NCBI GenBank assembly: GCA_018813405.1
Contig: JAHJBW010000125.1
Span: 1 to 21,758, forward strand
Origin: Candidatus Margulisiibacteriota bacterium
Lineage (GTDB): Bacteria; Margulisbacteria; WOR-1; XYC2-FULL-46-14; JAHJBW01
DNA length: 21,758 nucleotides
Direction: 5' to 3'
Shown: piece by piece, positions 1-6,849 of the stretch
How positions within the stretch are numbered: the first letter of the stretch is position 1
Layout: each line of letters starts with the position of its first letter
Notes under the pieces: model-generated
The model's database searches: none
What the model saw: the letters and a program-made list of their open reading frames with translations, nothing else
What the model was told of the DNA's origin: nothing
Position numbers and translations under genes: made by a program

Positions 1-48
1 CCGTTCCTGACTGATGAAAAGATAATTTAACAAAACCCTCTTCATCAT
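1..48 (-). other. Possible start of a minus-strand ORF leaving the window
   Basis: The minus strand from an ATG at 48-46 stays open to the window edge and reads MMKRVLLNYLFISQER, 16 codons. There is no clear ribosome binding site and too little sequence to assign a family. It matters only because it lies next to the point where hisC homology stops, so it could be the end of an inserted element or of a misjoined contig. It could equally be chance. Confidence 0.12.
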
Positions 49-74
49 GATTTCTCAATAGATTATTTATATAG

Positions 75-509
75 GTATTAAGAACTTTCTCCAAGCTTTA
101 CGGACTGGCAGGGATAAGGGTTGGCTACGGGGTCGCCCACCCCAGGACGATCAAATATCTTTCCATGACGAAAATGCCCTTCAATGTTAACCGGCTGGCC
201 GAGGCCGGCGCGGTCGCGGCGCTTGACGACAGCAAGCATGTCGAACAAACGCTCAAGACCAATAAAGAAGGAAAAGCTTATCTTTATAAAGAGCTGGAAG
301 CTCTTGGCATTGAATTCATTAAGACCGAGGCCAACTTTATTTTTGTGAACATCAAAAACAATGCCGACGACCTTTTCCTGAAGATGATGGGCGAGAAAAT
401 TATCATACGCCCCCTTACCTCTTTTGGTTTTCCGCAGGCCTTTCGAGTTTCTATCGGGACCATGGAGCAGAACAAGAAGTTCATCTCTGCCCTGAAGAAA
501 GTGATATAA
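75..509 (+). CDS. hisC: Histidinol-phosphate aminotransferase HisC, C-terminal fragment (5'-truncated or broken)
   Basis: HisC is a PLP enzyme that transaminates histidinol phosphate in histidine biosynthesis. The frame from base 75 reads VLRTFSKLYGLAGIRVGYG, the family's PLP-lysine motif (Lys codon 93-95). It continues through an NFIFV segment to the C-terminal RVSIGTMEQN motif containing the substrate-phosphate arginine. The ATG at 165 lies inside the conserved fold and is not the native start. An in-frame TAG at 72-74 sits exactly where homology begins, so roughly the first 60 percent of the enzyme is missing. Bases 1-74 are AT-rich and do not encode HisC in any frame. The fragment is either a pseudogene cut by a rearrangement or the product of a chimeric contig end. 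It ends 7 bases before gcvT. Confidence 0.8.
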   Translation, partial: VLRTFSKLYGLAGIRVGYGVAHPRTIKYLSMTKMPFNVNRLAEAGAVAALDDSKHVEQTLKTNKEGKAYLYKELEALGIEFIKTEANFIFVNIKNNADDLFLKMMGEKIIIRPLTSFGFPQAFRVSIGTMEQNKKFISALKKVI

Positions 510-510
510 T
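502..510 (+). promoter_or_regulatory. Candidate extended -10 promoter for gcvT (leaderless type)
   Basis: TGATATAAT overlaps the hisC stop codon and ends 6 bases before the gcvT ATG. It matches the extended -10 form TGnTATAAT, but no good -35 is visible. Transcription would start at or next to the ATG. gcvT has no Shine-Dalgarno sequence, which fits a leaderless message. Inference from sequence only. Confidence 0.4.
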
Positions 511-516
511 CAATAC

Positions 517-1572
517 ATGAAACGCACCCCGCTTTACGAACAGCACATAGCGCTTGGCGCCAAAATGGTGCCTTTTGCCGGATGGGAAATGCCTGTTTCC
601 TACGGCAGTATAATCGATGAACACACAACGGTAAGGACCGCCGCCGGGCTTTTTGATATAGAGCACATGGGCCTGATAGATATCGCCGGCAAAGACGCCC
701 TGGCGCTTATCCAGAAAGTTTCCACCAACGACGCCGCAAAGCTTGGCCCGTTCCAATGCGAATACTCGATCCTGTGCAACGAAAAAGGGGGCGTTATAGA
801 CGATATCCTTGTCTACCGCCTGAACAATGGCTACCGCATTGTGGCCAATGCCAGCAATACCGACAAAGTGCTGGCCTGGCTGAAGGAACAGGCAAAGCCC
901 TTTAAGGCCGTGGCAATAGAGCACAACCATAAGCTGGGAATGATCTCCCTGCAGGGCCCATCGAGCGAAAGGATAGCCGCCGAACTCACCGGCCTTTTTC
1001 TGGGCGGCTTAAAAAAGAACCACTGCCTGCCGTGGGGAGAAATACAGATATCAAGGACTGGGTATACCGGGGGGGACGGCTTTGAATTTTTCGTCGGCCA
1101 TGAAAAAGTGGTCGATCTGTGGAAGAAGATGCTGGGGATGGGGGTGCTGGCTTGCGGGCTGGGCGCGAGGGATACCTTGCGGCTTGAAGCAGGCCTGCCG
1201 CTTTACGGGCACGAATACGACGATGAGACCACGCCGCTTGATGTCGGCTACGGGTGGACGGTGAAGTTTGACAAGGGCGATTTCATCGGGAAAGAGGCCC
1301 TGCTCAAAGAAAAACAGAAAGGCGTAAAAAAGAAGCTGGTGGGCCTAAGGTTTGAAGATAAGGTTATCCCCCGCCATGGATGCAAGCTCTTTAACGATCA
1401 AGGGCATGAGATAGGCGTCGTGACGTCGGGAACCTTTTCCCCCACCCTTAAAGAGCCTATTGCCCTCGGGTTTGTACCGGCTGAGACATTAAATACCCTT
1501 TTGGTTGAAATAAGAGGGAAGAAATTCCCTGTTTCTGTCGGTCCAAAATCGTTCTTAAAAAATCCCCTCTAA
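517..1572 (+). CDS. gcvT: Glycine cleavage system T protein (aminomethyltransferase)
   Basis: GcvT takes the aminomethyl group from lipoylated H protein, releases ammonia and passes the one-carbon unit to tetrahydrofolate as 5,10-methylene-THF. The 351-residue product is close to the usual bacterial length. Family motifs include the N-terminal PLYEQH..GAKMVPFAGWEMP, LFDIEHMG, the GYTGGDGFEFF block (usually GYTGEDGFE), GLGARDTLRLEAGLPLYGHE and the C-terminal GEIGVVTSG-like segment. The gene starts 7 bases after hisC and has no Shine-Dalgarno sequence. It heads the gcvT-membrane protein-gcvH-gcvPA cluster. Its product cofactor is the substrate of FolD, encoded about 15 kb away in the same window. 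Confidence 0.96.
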   Translation: MKRTPLYEQHIALGAKMVPFAGWEMPVSYGSIIDEHTTVRTAAGLFDIEHMGLIDIAGKDALALIQKVSTNDAAKLGPFQCEYSILCNEKGGVIDDILVYRLNNGYRIVANASNTDKVLAWLKEQAKPFKAVAIEHNHKLGMISLQGPSSERIAAELTGLFLGGLKKNHCLPWGEIQISRTGYTGGDGFEFFVGHEKVVDLWKKMLGMGVLACGLGARDTLRLEAGLPLYGHEYDDETTPLDVGYGWTVKFDKGDFIGKEALLKEKQKGVKKKLVGLRFEDKVIPRHGCKLFNDQGHEIGVVTSGTFSPTLKEPIALGFVPAETLNTLLVEIRGKKFPVSVGPKSFLKNPL

Positions 1573-1574
1573 TA

Positions 1575-1583
1575 TGCTATACT
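1575..1583 (+). promoter_or_regulatory. Candidate extended -10 promoter upstream of the small membrane protein gene
   Basis: TGCTATACT fits TGnTATAAT with one mismatch and ends 13 bases before the ATG at 1597. No convincing -35 and no Shine-Dalgarno sequence are visible, so a very short leader is implied. Weak evidence by itself; the resemblance to the elements before gcvT and the degT-like gene supports it. Confidence 0.3.
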
Positions 1584-1596
1584 TTGCTTGATAGAC

Positions 1597-1884
1597 ATGA
1601 GCTTTGACATCACCAAAAAGATCTATTATTACGTAATTTGTCTCATAACCTTCTTCGTGATAATGTGGGGCGCCATTGATGCTGTTAGCTCCTCCTTTTC
1701 CCTGTATATGGTCAAATCACAGCAATCCATAGTGCCAGACAAAGGTGAAATACCTTTTGATCTATACTATCAGAACAAAATGTCACAGGACCGATTGTTT
1801 GACAGTGTTTCAAGGGTCGTTATTGCCAGCCTTTTCTTTGCATACGCAAAATGGCGGCTCAATAAGTTGGAGGGAAAAGCATGA
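1597..1884 (+). CDS. Small two-helix membrane protein inside the gcv cluster
   Basis: The product is about 95 residues. I prefer the ATG at 1597 (MSFDITKKIYYYV) to the in-frame TTG at 1588. A hydrophobic helix spans about residues 11-33 (YVICLITFFVIMWGAIDAV). A second, weaker one lies near the C-terminus (VVIASLFFAYAKW), followed by a basic tail. The central stretch between them is polar. The pattern recalls DUF5671-type membrane proteins, but I do not recognise it with certainty and assign no function. It overlaps the gcvH start by 4 bases (ATGA), which implies translational coupling. A membrane protein between gcvT and gcvH is not part of the known glycine-cleavage machinery. Confidence 0.75.
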   Translation: MSFDITKKIYYYVICLITFFVIMWGAIDAVSSSFSLYMVKSQQSIVPDKGEIPFDLYYQNKMSQDRLFDSVSRVVIASLFFAYAKWRLNKLEGKA

Positions 1885-2261
1885 AAATATCGGAAGAATT
1901 GAAATATACCAGTGAGCACGAATGGGCAAAGATAGACGGCAAGGCCGCCACCGTTGGGATAACGGACTACGCGCAGGACCAGCTGGGGGATGTGGTCTTT
2001 GTTGAATTGCCGGAAGTCGGCCAAATGCTAAAACAAAAGGATGAGTTTGGTGTGGTAGAGTCGGTCAAATCGGTTTCCAGCCTGTACGCCCCACTTTCCG
2101 GGAAGGTCACAGCTGTTAACGAGAAGCTTAAGGACAACCCCTCGATAATAAATAAAGACCCTTACGGCGAGGGATGGATAATCAAGCTTGAGCTCCCTGG
2201 CCTTGAAGAAGCAACACACTTGTTAAGCGCTGACCAGTACCTTAAAGCCCTCGGCTTATGA
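1881..2261 (+). CDS. gcvH: Glycine cleavage system H protein (lipoyl carrier)
   Basis: GcvH carries the aminomethyl intermediate on a lipoyl-lysine between the P, T and L proteins. The 126-residue length is normal. The N-terminus has YTSEHEWAKI, the middle has GITDYAQDQLGDVVFVELP, and the lipoyl site lies in ESVKSVSSLYAPLSG, making Lys63 the modified residue. The DPYGEGWIIK motif follows. A GGAGGG Shine-Dalgarno sits 7 bases before the ATG. The gene overlaps the upstream membrane-protein gene and, through ATGA, the downstream gcvPA. No L protein (lpd) is encoded in the window. Confidence 0.97.
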   Translation: MKISEELKYTSEHEWAKIDGKAATVGITDYAQDQLGDVVFVELPEVGQMLKQKDEFGVVESVKSVSSLYAPLSGKVTAVNEKLKDNPSIINKDPYGEGWIIKLELPGLEEATHLLSADQYLKALGL

Positions 2262-3514
2262 GCTACGTTCCCAACACCAAAAAGGACCAGCAAGAACTTC
2301 TTACGGCTATCGGCCTCTCGTCGCTGGAGGAGCTTTTCAGGGACATTCCAAGCGCATCACGATTAATCGCGCCCCTACAATTGCCCCCCCCTCTTTCAGA
2401 ATTAGAACTAGAAAGAGAACTTGCATTAGGATCGACAAGGAACAAGTCGGACAATTCATTCTTGGGGGCAGGATGTTACAAACATTTTATCCCCTCGGTC
2501 GTAAAACACATCATCAGCCGTTCGGAGTTCTACACCGCCTACACGCCATACCAGGCTGAAATGAGCCAGGGGACGCTGCAGACGATCTTTGAGTACCAGA
2601 CCATGGTATGCGAGCTTACGGGCATGGATATAGCCAACGCCAGCATGTATGACGGCGCTACGGCCCTGGCTGAAGCCGCCCTACTGGCCTGCCGGCAAAC
2701 CAGACGCAAGGAAATCGTAGTTGATGAGGGCTTGCATCCGGAATACCTGAAGGTTTTGAAAACATACGCGGATGCCGGTGGCTTCGATACGTCCGCCTTC
2801 GGCGGACACTCAGCCACCGGGCAAGCAAGCCCATGCCGTCCAACCGACAAAACGGCCTGTCTGATAATCCAGCAACCAAATTTCTTCGGCAATATTATAG
2901 AGACAAGCGCCGCTTGTGAAAATATTCACAAGCAAGGCGGTCTTTTCATCGTCTGCGTGCCAGACATCGTCTCGCTGGGAGTATTGAAGGCGCCCGGCCA
3001 ATATGGGGCAGATATAGCTGTCGGCGAAGGCCGTTCGCTTGGCACGCCTATGAGCTTTGGCGGCCCGGCGCTCGGGATATTTGCCGCGAAGAAGGAACTG
3101 CTCAGACAGGTTCCCGGCCGGATCGTCGGGCAAACGACCGACAAAGACGGCAAGCGCGGCTTTTGTTTAACTATGCAAACAAGGGAACAGCATATCAGGC
3201 GGGAGAAAGCGGGCTCTAATATTTGCAGTAACGAGGCCCTGTGCGCGTTGGCCGCGTGTGTTTACCTGTCGGCCATGGGAAAGCAGGGATTGCGTAAAGT
3301 TGCGGAGTTGTGTTTACAGAAAGCGCATTATTTAGCAGACAAAATTGAGCTTGTTGATCCGGATAAGCCCTTCTTCAGGGAGTTCGTGGTTAAAACCGAC
3401 AAACCGGTCGGCCTGGACCTTTCGCGTTACTATCCAGACAGGAAAGGCCAGCGATTGATCTGTGTTTCGGAGTTGCACACCAAAAAGGATCTGGACAGGC
3501 TGGCAAAGCTATAG
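2258..3514 (+). CDS. gcvPA: Glycine dehydrogenase (decarboxylating) subunit 1, short variant
   Basis: GcvPA is the N-terminal subunit of the split P protein, which decarboxylates glycine together with GcvPB. Matching blocks are FLGAGCYKHFIPSVV, EFYTAYTPYQAEMSQGT, EYQTMVCELTGMDIANASMYDGATALAEAALLA, QQPNFFGNI, PMSFGGPALGIFA and RIVGQTTDKDGKRGFCLTMQTREQHIRREKA. At 418 residues it is shorter than the roughly 440-450 I expect. Two places look odd. The stretch before QQPNFFG is replaced by a Gly/Ser/Thr-rich segment encoded by a palindrome. Near the C-terminus about 15 residues seem deleted between FVVKTDKPV and GLDLSRYYP. No gcvPB follows; the next gene converges and overlaps by 6 bases. Function therefore depends on a distant gcvPB, if one exists. 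Confidence 0.93.
   Translation: MSYVPNTKKDQQELLTAIGLSSLEELFRDIPSASRLIAPLQLPPPLSELELERELALGSTRNKSDNSFLGAGCYKHFIPSVVKHIISRSEFYTAYTPYQAEMSQGTLQTIFEYQTMVCELTGMDIANASMYDGATALAEAALLACRQTRRKEIVVDEGLHPEYLKVLKTYADAGGFDTSAFGGHSATGQASPCRPTDKTACLIIQQPNFFGNIIETSAACENIHKQGGLFIVCVPDIVSLGVLKAPGQYGADIAVGEGRSLGTPMSFGGPALGIFAAKKELLRQVPGRIVGQTTDKDGKRGFCLTMQTREQHIRREKAGSNICSNEALCALAACVYLSAMGKQGLRKVAELCLQKAHYLADKIELVDPDKPFFREFVVKTDKPVGLDLSRYYPDRKGQRLICVSELHTKKDLDRLAKL
2775..2820. repeat. Nested palindromic repeat inside gcvPA
   Basis: Outer arms CCGGTGGCT (2775-2783) and AGCCACCGG (2812-2820) pair perfectly over 9 bases. Inside them GTCCGCC and GGCGGAC (2791-2807) pair over 7 bases around a TTC loop. The element encodes part of the unusual Gly/Ser/Thr-rich stretch of GcvPA. 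It shares a TTCG-GTCC ... GGACACTCAG layout with the palindrome downstream of dnaA at 11360-11398, which suggests one dispersed repeat family. Confidence 0.75.
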
Positions 3515-4015
3515 GTCGCTCCTGGAAAGCGGCTGATCGATAACAAGACCTTCCCCGCCTAAAACAACCTCTCCCCTGCCCTCAACGAGTATTTTTACTT
3601 TTTCAACCCCGGGGATGTCGGTAAAGGTGTAAACGATCTGCCCCACCAGCGCCTGGACATTGGCGGCGCCGCCGCCGTAGTCCTCGAGCGCCTGGTTAAA
3701 GTTAACATACACCGTGGAATCTTGCTTTTTAACCTCGATAATTCGGGCTCTTGTTGGCATGCCAGAGAAAATGCCTTTGTCCTTTTCTTCTTTACTAGGC
3801 CCGGACATTAGCTGTGCCGCCGCTTCCTGCACTTTCTCTTTTCCCGGATCGAGAGGTCTTCTCACAGGAAAGGGCTTATCACCCTTCAGGAAATACACCT
3901 GCAGGCCGCTGCTTTTCGTTGAACTATTGTTGAAGAAGTAAAAACCGGCACCCGCAACCATGAGCAGTACAACAATAAACAAAATGGTTAGAAAACGTTT
4001 TTTGTCTTTTTTCAT
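3509..4015 (-). CDS. GerMN-domain membrane-anchored protein
   Basis: The 168-residue protein starts with basic residues followed by one hydrophobic helix (about residues 9-27, FLTILFIVVLLMVAGAGFYF), an uncleaved anchor or signal. The rest resembles the GerMN/sporulation-germination domain: a VYFLKGDKPFPVRR strand, PGKEKVQEAAAQLMSGPSKEE, the glycine-rich GIFSGMPTRARI, TVYVNFNQALEDYGGG and a QIVYTFTDIPGVEKVKILVEG ending. In non-sporulating bacteria GerMN proteins are envelope proteins of unclear role. The gene lies 1 base downstream of the DUF2892-like gene and uses an AAAGG ribosome site inside it. Its end overlaps gcvPA tail to tail, leaving no room for a separate terminator. Confidence 0.85.
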   Translation of the reverse strand: MKKDKKRFLTILFIVVLLMVAGAGFYFFNNSSTKSSGLQVYFLKGDKPFPVRRPLDPGKEKVQEAAAQLMSGPSKEEKDKGIFSGMPTRARIIEVKKQDSTVYVNFNQALEDYGGGAANVQALVGQIVYTFTDIPGVEKVKILVEGRGEVVLGGEGLVIDQPLSRSDL

Positions 4016-4016
4016 T

Positions 4017-4304
4017 TCAACGCCTTTTGAAGAGCCTGCAAAGCGGGCAAACCCCTATCAACCCTGTCACTAACAGGCAGATGGCCAGGATTGTTATCAG
4101 CCATATTGCAACGACATTCTTTAAGGCGTAAATGGCCAGCCAGAACAATGCAAGGCCTGAAATAACTCTTATAGCTCTATGAACTCTGCCCATCTGCGGA
4201 GTGATCTTATCAGAGTCAAGATGATTTGGCGGCAGACCTGTTGGCGGGAGGTCTCCCTCAATATCTTCTTCAAGACCCTTCTTCTTTTTGTCCATCTCGT
4301 TCAT
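4017..4304 (-). CDS. YgaP/DUF2892-like two-helix membrane protein
   Basis: The product is about 95 residues: a charged, proline-containing N-terminus (KKKKGLEEDIEGDLPPTGLPP) and then two hydrophobic helices (VISGLALFWLAIYAL and VVAIWLITILAICLLVTGLIG). The tail GVCPLCRLFKRR matches the signature of the YgaP transmembrane domain (DUF2892), where the usual form is TGLIGFCPLYxLLG. The segment RVHRAIRVISGLAL before the first helix is also typical. Two start codons are possible (4304 and 4295), and neither has a strong Shine-Dalgarno. It forms a pair with the GerMN gene and lies 49 bases after gyrA on the same strand. The biochemical role of stand-alone forms is unknown to me. Confidence 0.8.
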   Translation of the reverse strand: MNEMDKKKKGLEEDIEGDLPPTGLPPNHLDSDKITPQMGRVHRAIRVISGLALFWLAIYALKNVVAIWLITILAICLLVTGLIGVCPLCRLFKRR

Positions 4305-4353
4305 TGAGTGGATATTAACATATAGGCCAGCTCAAAGCAAACAGGACTTGCCC

Positions 4354-6849
4354 TTATTTAACCTTTTTGCCTTCCGCCACGGCCTCTTCCTCGTCCGGCG
4401 TGATCACCCTGGCCAGGTCCACAATATTGTCGCCCTCATCAACCCGCTGAATCCTGACGCCTTTGGCATACCTGCCCTGCGTGGAGATCCCCGAAGCCTT
4501 CTGCCGGCTCATGGTCCCCTGCGCGGTAACAAAGAGAAGTTCATCTTCGGGCTCAACCATTTTCATCTGGGCCACATTATCGCCCTTGCGGAGTTTAATG
4601 GCTATATGCCCTTTGCCTCCGCGGTTCTGGCAGCCAAACTCCTTTATTTTCATCTTTTTGCCAAACCCGCCCAGTGAGATGGCCAGCAGATCGCCTTTTT
4701 CAGATATTATGTCCATGGTAACGACCTTGTCCTCTTTCCCAAGCCTGATCCCCCTGACCCCCGCGGCCGTCCTGCCCATGGGCCTGACATCGGTTTCTTT
4801 GAAGCGTATCATAAGGCCTGAAGCGGTGCCCAGTATGACCTCTTGCTTGCCGTTTGTCTCCTTGACCCAGCCCAGCTCATCGTTTTCTTTAAGGCCAATG
4901 GCAATTATGCCCGACCTTCTTATGTTGGCAAAGTCCTTGAGGGAGACTTTTTTGACAAGCCCTCTTCCGGTGCCCATCAACAAAAAGGTCTTGGCGTCGA
5001 ACGACTCCACCGGAACGGCCGCCGTTACAGACTCGCCCTGCCCTACCTGCAGGACATTGGCAATGCTCTGTCCCTTGCCGGCCCTTGACGCTTCCGGAAG
5101 TTCGAAGACCTTGACCTTGTATACCCTTCCCTTGTTTGTAAAGAAGAGTATGTAGGTGTGCGTCGAGGCGACAAAGAGATTGTCTATTTGGTCTTCGGGC
5201 CTGGTGGTCATGCCCGTTACACCCCGGCCCCCGCGCAGCTGCGACCTGAAGGCCGTGACCGGCATGCGTTTTATGTACCCGCCCCTGGTTATGAGGATGG
5301 CTACTTCTTCCTCAGGGATAAGTTCTTCAATATTGATATCCTCGGCCGCGGCAACTATCTTGGTGCGGCGCGGGTCGCCGTATTTTTCTTTCATTTCGGC
5401 AAGCTCCGCTTTGATGATCTTTAAGACCTCTTTGCGGTCGGCCAAAATTTTCTTAAGCTCCGCGATCCTTTTCATCAGTGCCTTGTATTCTTCTTCGATC
5501 TTGTTGGCCTCGAGCTGTGTCAGCTTTTGCAGGCGCATATCCAGAATGGCCTGTGCCTGAATCTGCGAAAGCTTGAACTTTTTCATCAGCCCCTCGCGCG
5601 CCTCGTCAACGGTCTTGGATTTTTTGATGAGCTTGATGATCTCGTCAATGTTAGCCAGGGCAATGCGCAGCCCTTCCAATATGTGCGCCTGTTCTTCGGC
5701 CTTGCGCAATTCGTATTTGGTGCGGCGAACCACGACCTCTTCGCGGTGCTTCAAATATTCTTCCAGCATTTGCTTAACGTTAAGCAGCCGCGGGGCCCCG
5801 TTCACCAAAGCCACCATGTTGACGCCAAAGGTTGCCTGCATATTTGTTTTTTTGTAAAGTTGGTTGAGCACAACTTCGTGGTTGACGTCTTTTTTGGTCT
5901 CTATGTAGATTCGCATGCCCTTTTTATCGGACTCATCACGCAGGTCGGCGATACCCACCAATTTTTTTTCTTTTACCAGGTCAGCGATGTTTGATATCAT
6001 CTCGGCCTTGTTTACCTGGTAAGGGATTTCGTTGACTATGATGGCTTCCTTGCCGCCCTTCATCTCTTCTATTTCCACCTTGGCCCGCATGGTTACTATG
6101 CCGCGGCCGGTCAGGAAAGCGTCGCGTATCCCCTGCTTGCCGCAAATAAGGCCTCCGGTCGGAAAGTCGGGGCCTTTGATGTATTGCATCAAATCGGTTA
6201 TGTCCATTTCAGGGTTCTCTATAAGCGCTATGGCCCCATCCACCACCTCGCCAAGGTTGTGGGGCGGTATGTTGGTGGCCAGTCCCACGGCAATACCTGA
6301 AGATCCGTTGATAAAAAGGTTGGGGATCTTGGCAGGCAGTACCAGCGGTTCGTCCAGGGATTCGTCAAAGTTGGGGCCAAAATCGACGGTTTCTTTTTCA
6401 AGATCGCCCAACAGCTCCATGGCCATTCTGGTGAGGCGGGTCTCGGTATATCGCATGGCCGCCGCGGAGTCGCCGTCAACCGAGCCGAAGTTGCCCTGGC
6501 CGTCGACCAGCATATAACGCAGGGAAAAATCCTGCGCCATGCGCACCATGGAATCGTATACGGCTGAATCGCCGTGAGGATGGTATTTGCCGAGCACTTC
6601 ACCGACCACCCTGGCGGATTTTTTGTATGGCTTGCCAGCCTGCAGACCTATCTCATCCATGGCATAAAGGATGCGGCGATGGACAGGTTTTAGTCCGTCC
6701 CTTACATCGGGCAGGGCCCTGCCAACTATGACGCTCATAGCATAGTCGATGTAGGAATTCTTCATTTCCGTTTCTATGGGCGCGGCGATAACCGTGGCCT
6801 TCATTTCGTGCTGGACTTCTTTTTCTTCTTTTGGTTTTTTTGCCATCAT
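4354..6849 (-). CDS. gyrA: DNA gyrase subunit A
   Basis: GyrA is the breakage-reunion subunit of DNA gyrase, which introduces negative supercoils. The product is 831 residues. The winged-helix motif HPHGDSAVYDSMVRMAQDFSLR is present at residues 90-111, and the catalytic tyrosine is Tyr134 (AAMRYTETRL). The quinolone-determining positions are the sensitive type: Ser95 and Asp99. A coiled coil (about 365-490) and beta-propeller repeats follow. The GyrA box reads QNRGGKG against the canonical QRRGGKG, identifying gyrase rather than topoisomerase IV with one substitution. The first ATG overlaps the gyrB stop as ATGA, so translation is probably coupled; a second ATG follows at once. It ends the dnaN-dciA-gyrB-gyrA operon. 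Confidence 0.98.
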   Translation of the reverse strand: MMAKKPKEEKEVQHEMKATVIAAPIETEMKNSYIDYAMSVIVGRALPDVRDGLKPVHRRILYAMDEIGLQAGKPYKKSARVVGEVLGKYHPHGDSAVYDSMVRMAQDFSLRYMLVDGQGNFGSVDGDSAAAMRYTETRLTRMAMELLGDLEKETVDFGPNFDESLDEPLVLPAKIPNLFINGSSGIAVGLATNIPPHNLGEVVDGAIALIENPEMDITDLMQYIKGPDFPTGGLICGKQGIRDAFLTGRGIVTMRAKVEIEEMKGGKEAIIVNEIPYQVNKAEMISNIADLVKEKKLVGIADLRDESDKKGMRIYIETKKDVNHEVVLNQLYKKTNMQATFGVNMVALVNGAPRLLNVKQMLEEYLKHREEVVVRRTKYELRKAEEQAHILEGLRIALANIDEIIKLIKKSKTVDEAREGLMKKFKLSQIQAQAILDMRLQKLTQLEANKIEEEYKALMKRIAELKKILADRKEVLKIIKAELAEMKEKYGDPRRTKIVAAAEDINIEELIPEEEVAILITRGGYIKRMPVTAFRSQLRGGRGVTGMTTRPEDQIDNLFVASTHTYILFFTNKGRVYKVKVFELPEASRAGKGQSIANVLQVGQGESVTAAVPVESFDAKTFLLMGTGRGLVKKVSLKDFANIRRSGIIAIGLKENDELGWVKETNGKQEVILGTASGLMIRFKETDVRPMGRTAAGVRGIRLGKEDKVVTMDIISEKGDLLAISLGGFGKKMKIKEFGCQNRGGKGHIAIKLRKGDNVAQMKMVEPEDELLFVTAQGTMSRQKASGISTQGRYAKGVRIQRVDEGDNIVDLARVITPDEEEAVAEGKKVK

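Noticed and set aside
510..516. Glycine riboswitch before gcvT
   Set aside because: Only 7 bases separate hisC from gcvT, so there is no room for the aptamer.
481..930. Minus-strand open frame of about 149 codons opposite gcvT
   Set aside because: It lies fully inside well-supported gcvT on the other strand, has no family resemblance and no upstream ribosome site.
3509..3514. Bidirectional terminator between gcvPA and the GerMN gene
   Set aside because: The genes overlap tail to tail by 6 bases and no hairpin with T-run was seen there.
4463..5155. Plus-strand open frame of 230 codons opposite gyrA
   Set aside because: It is a low-complexity Ser/Pro/Leu-rich shadow of gyrA codon bias; gyrA is certain on the other strand.
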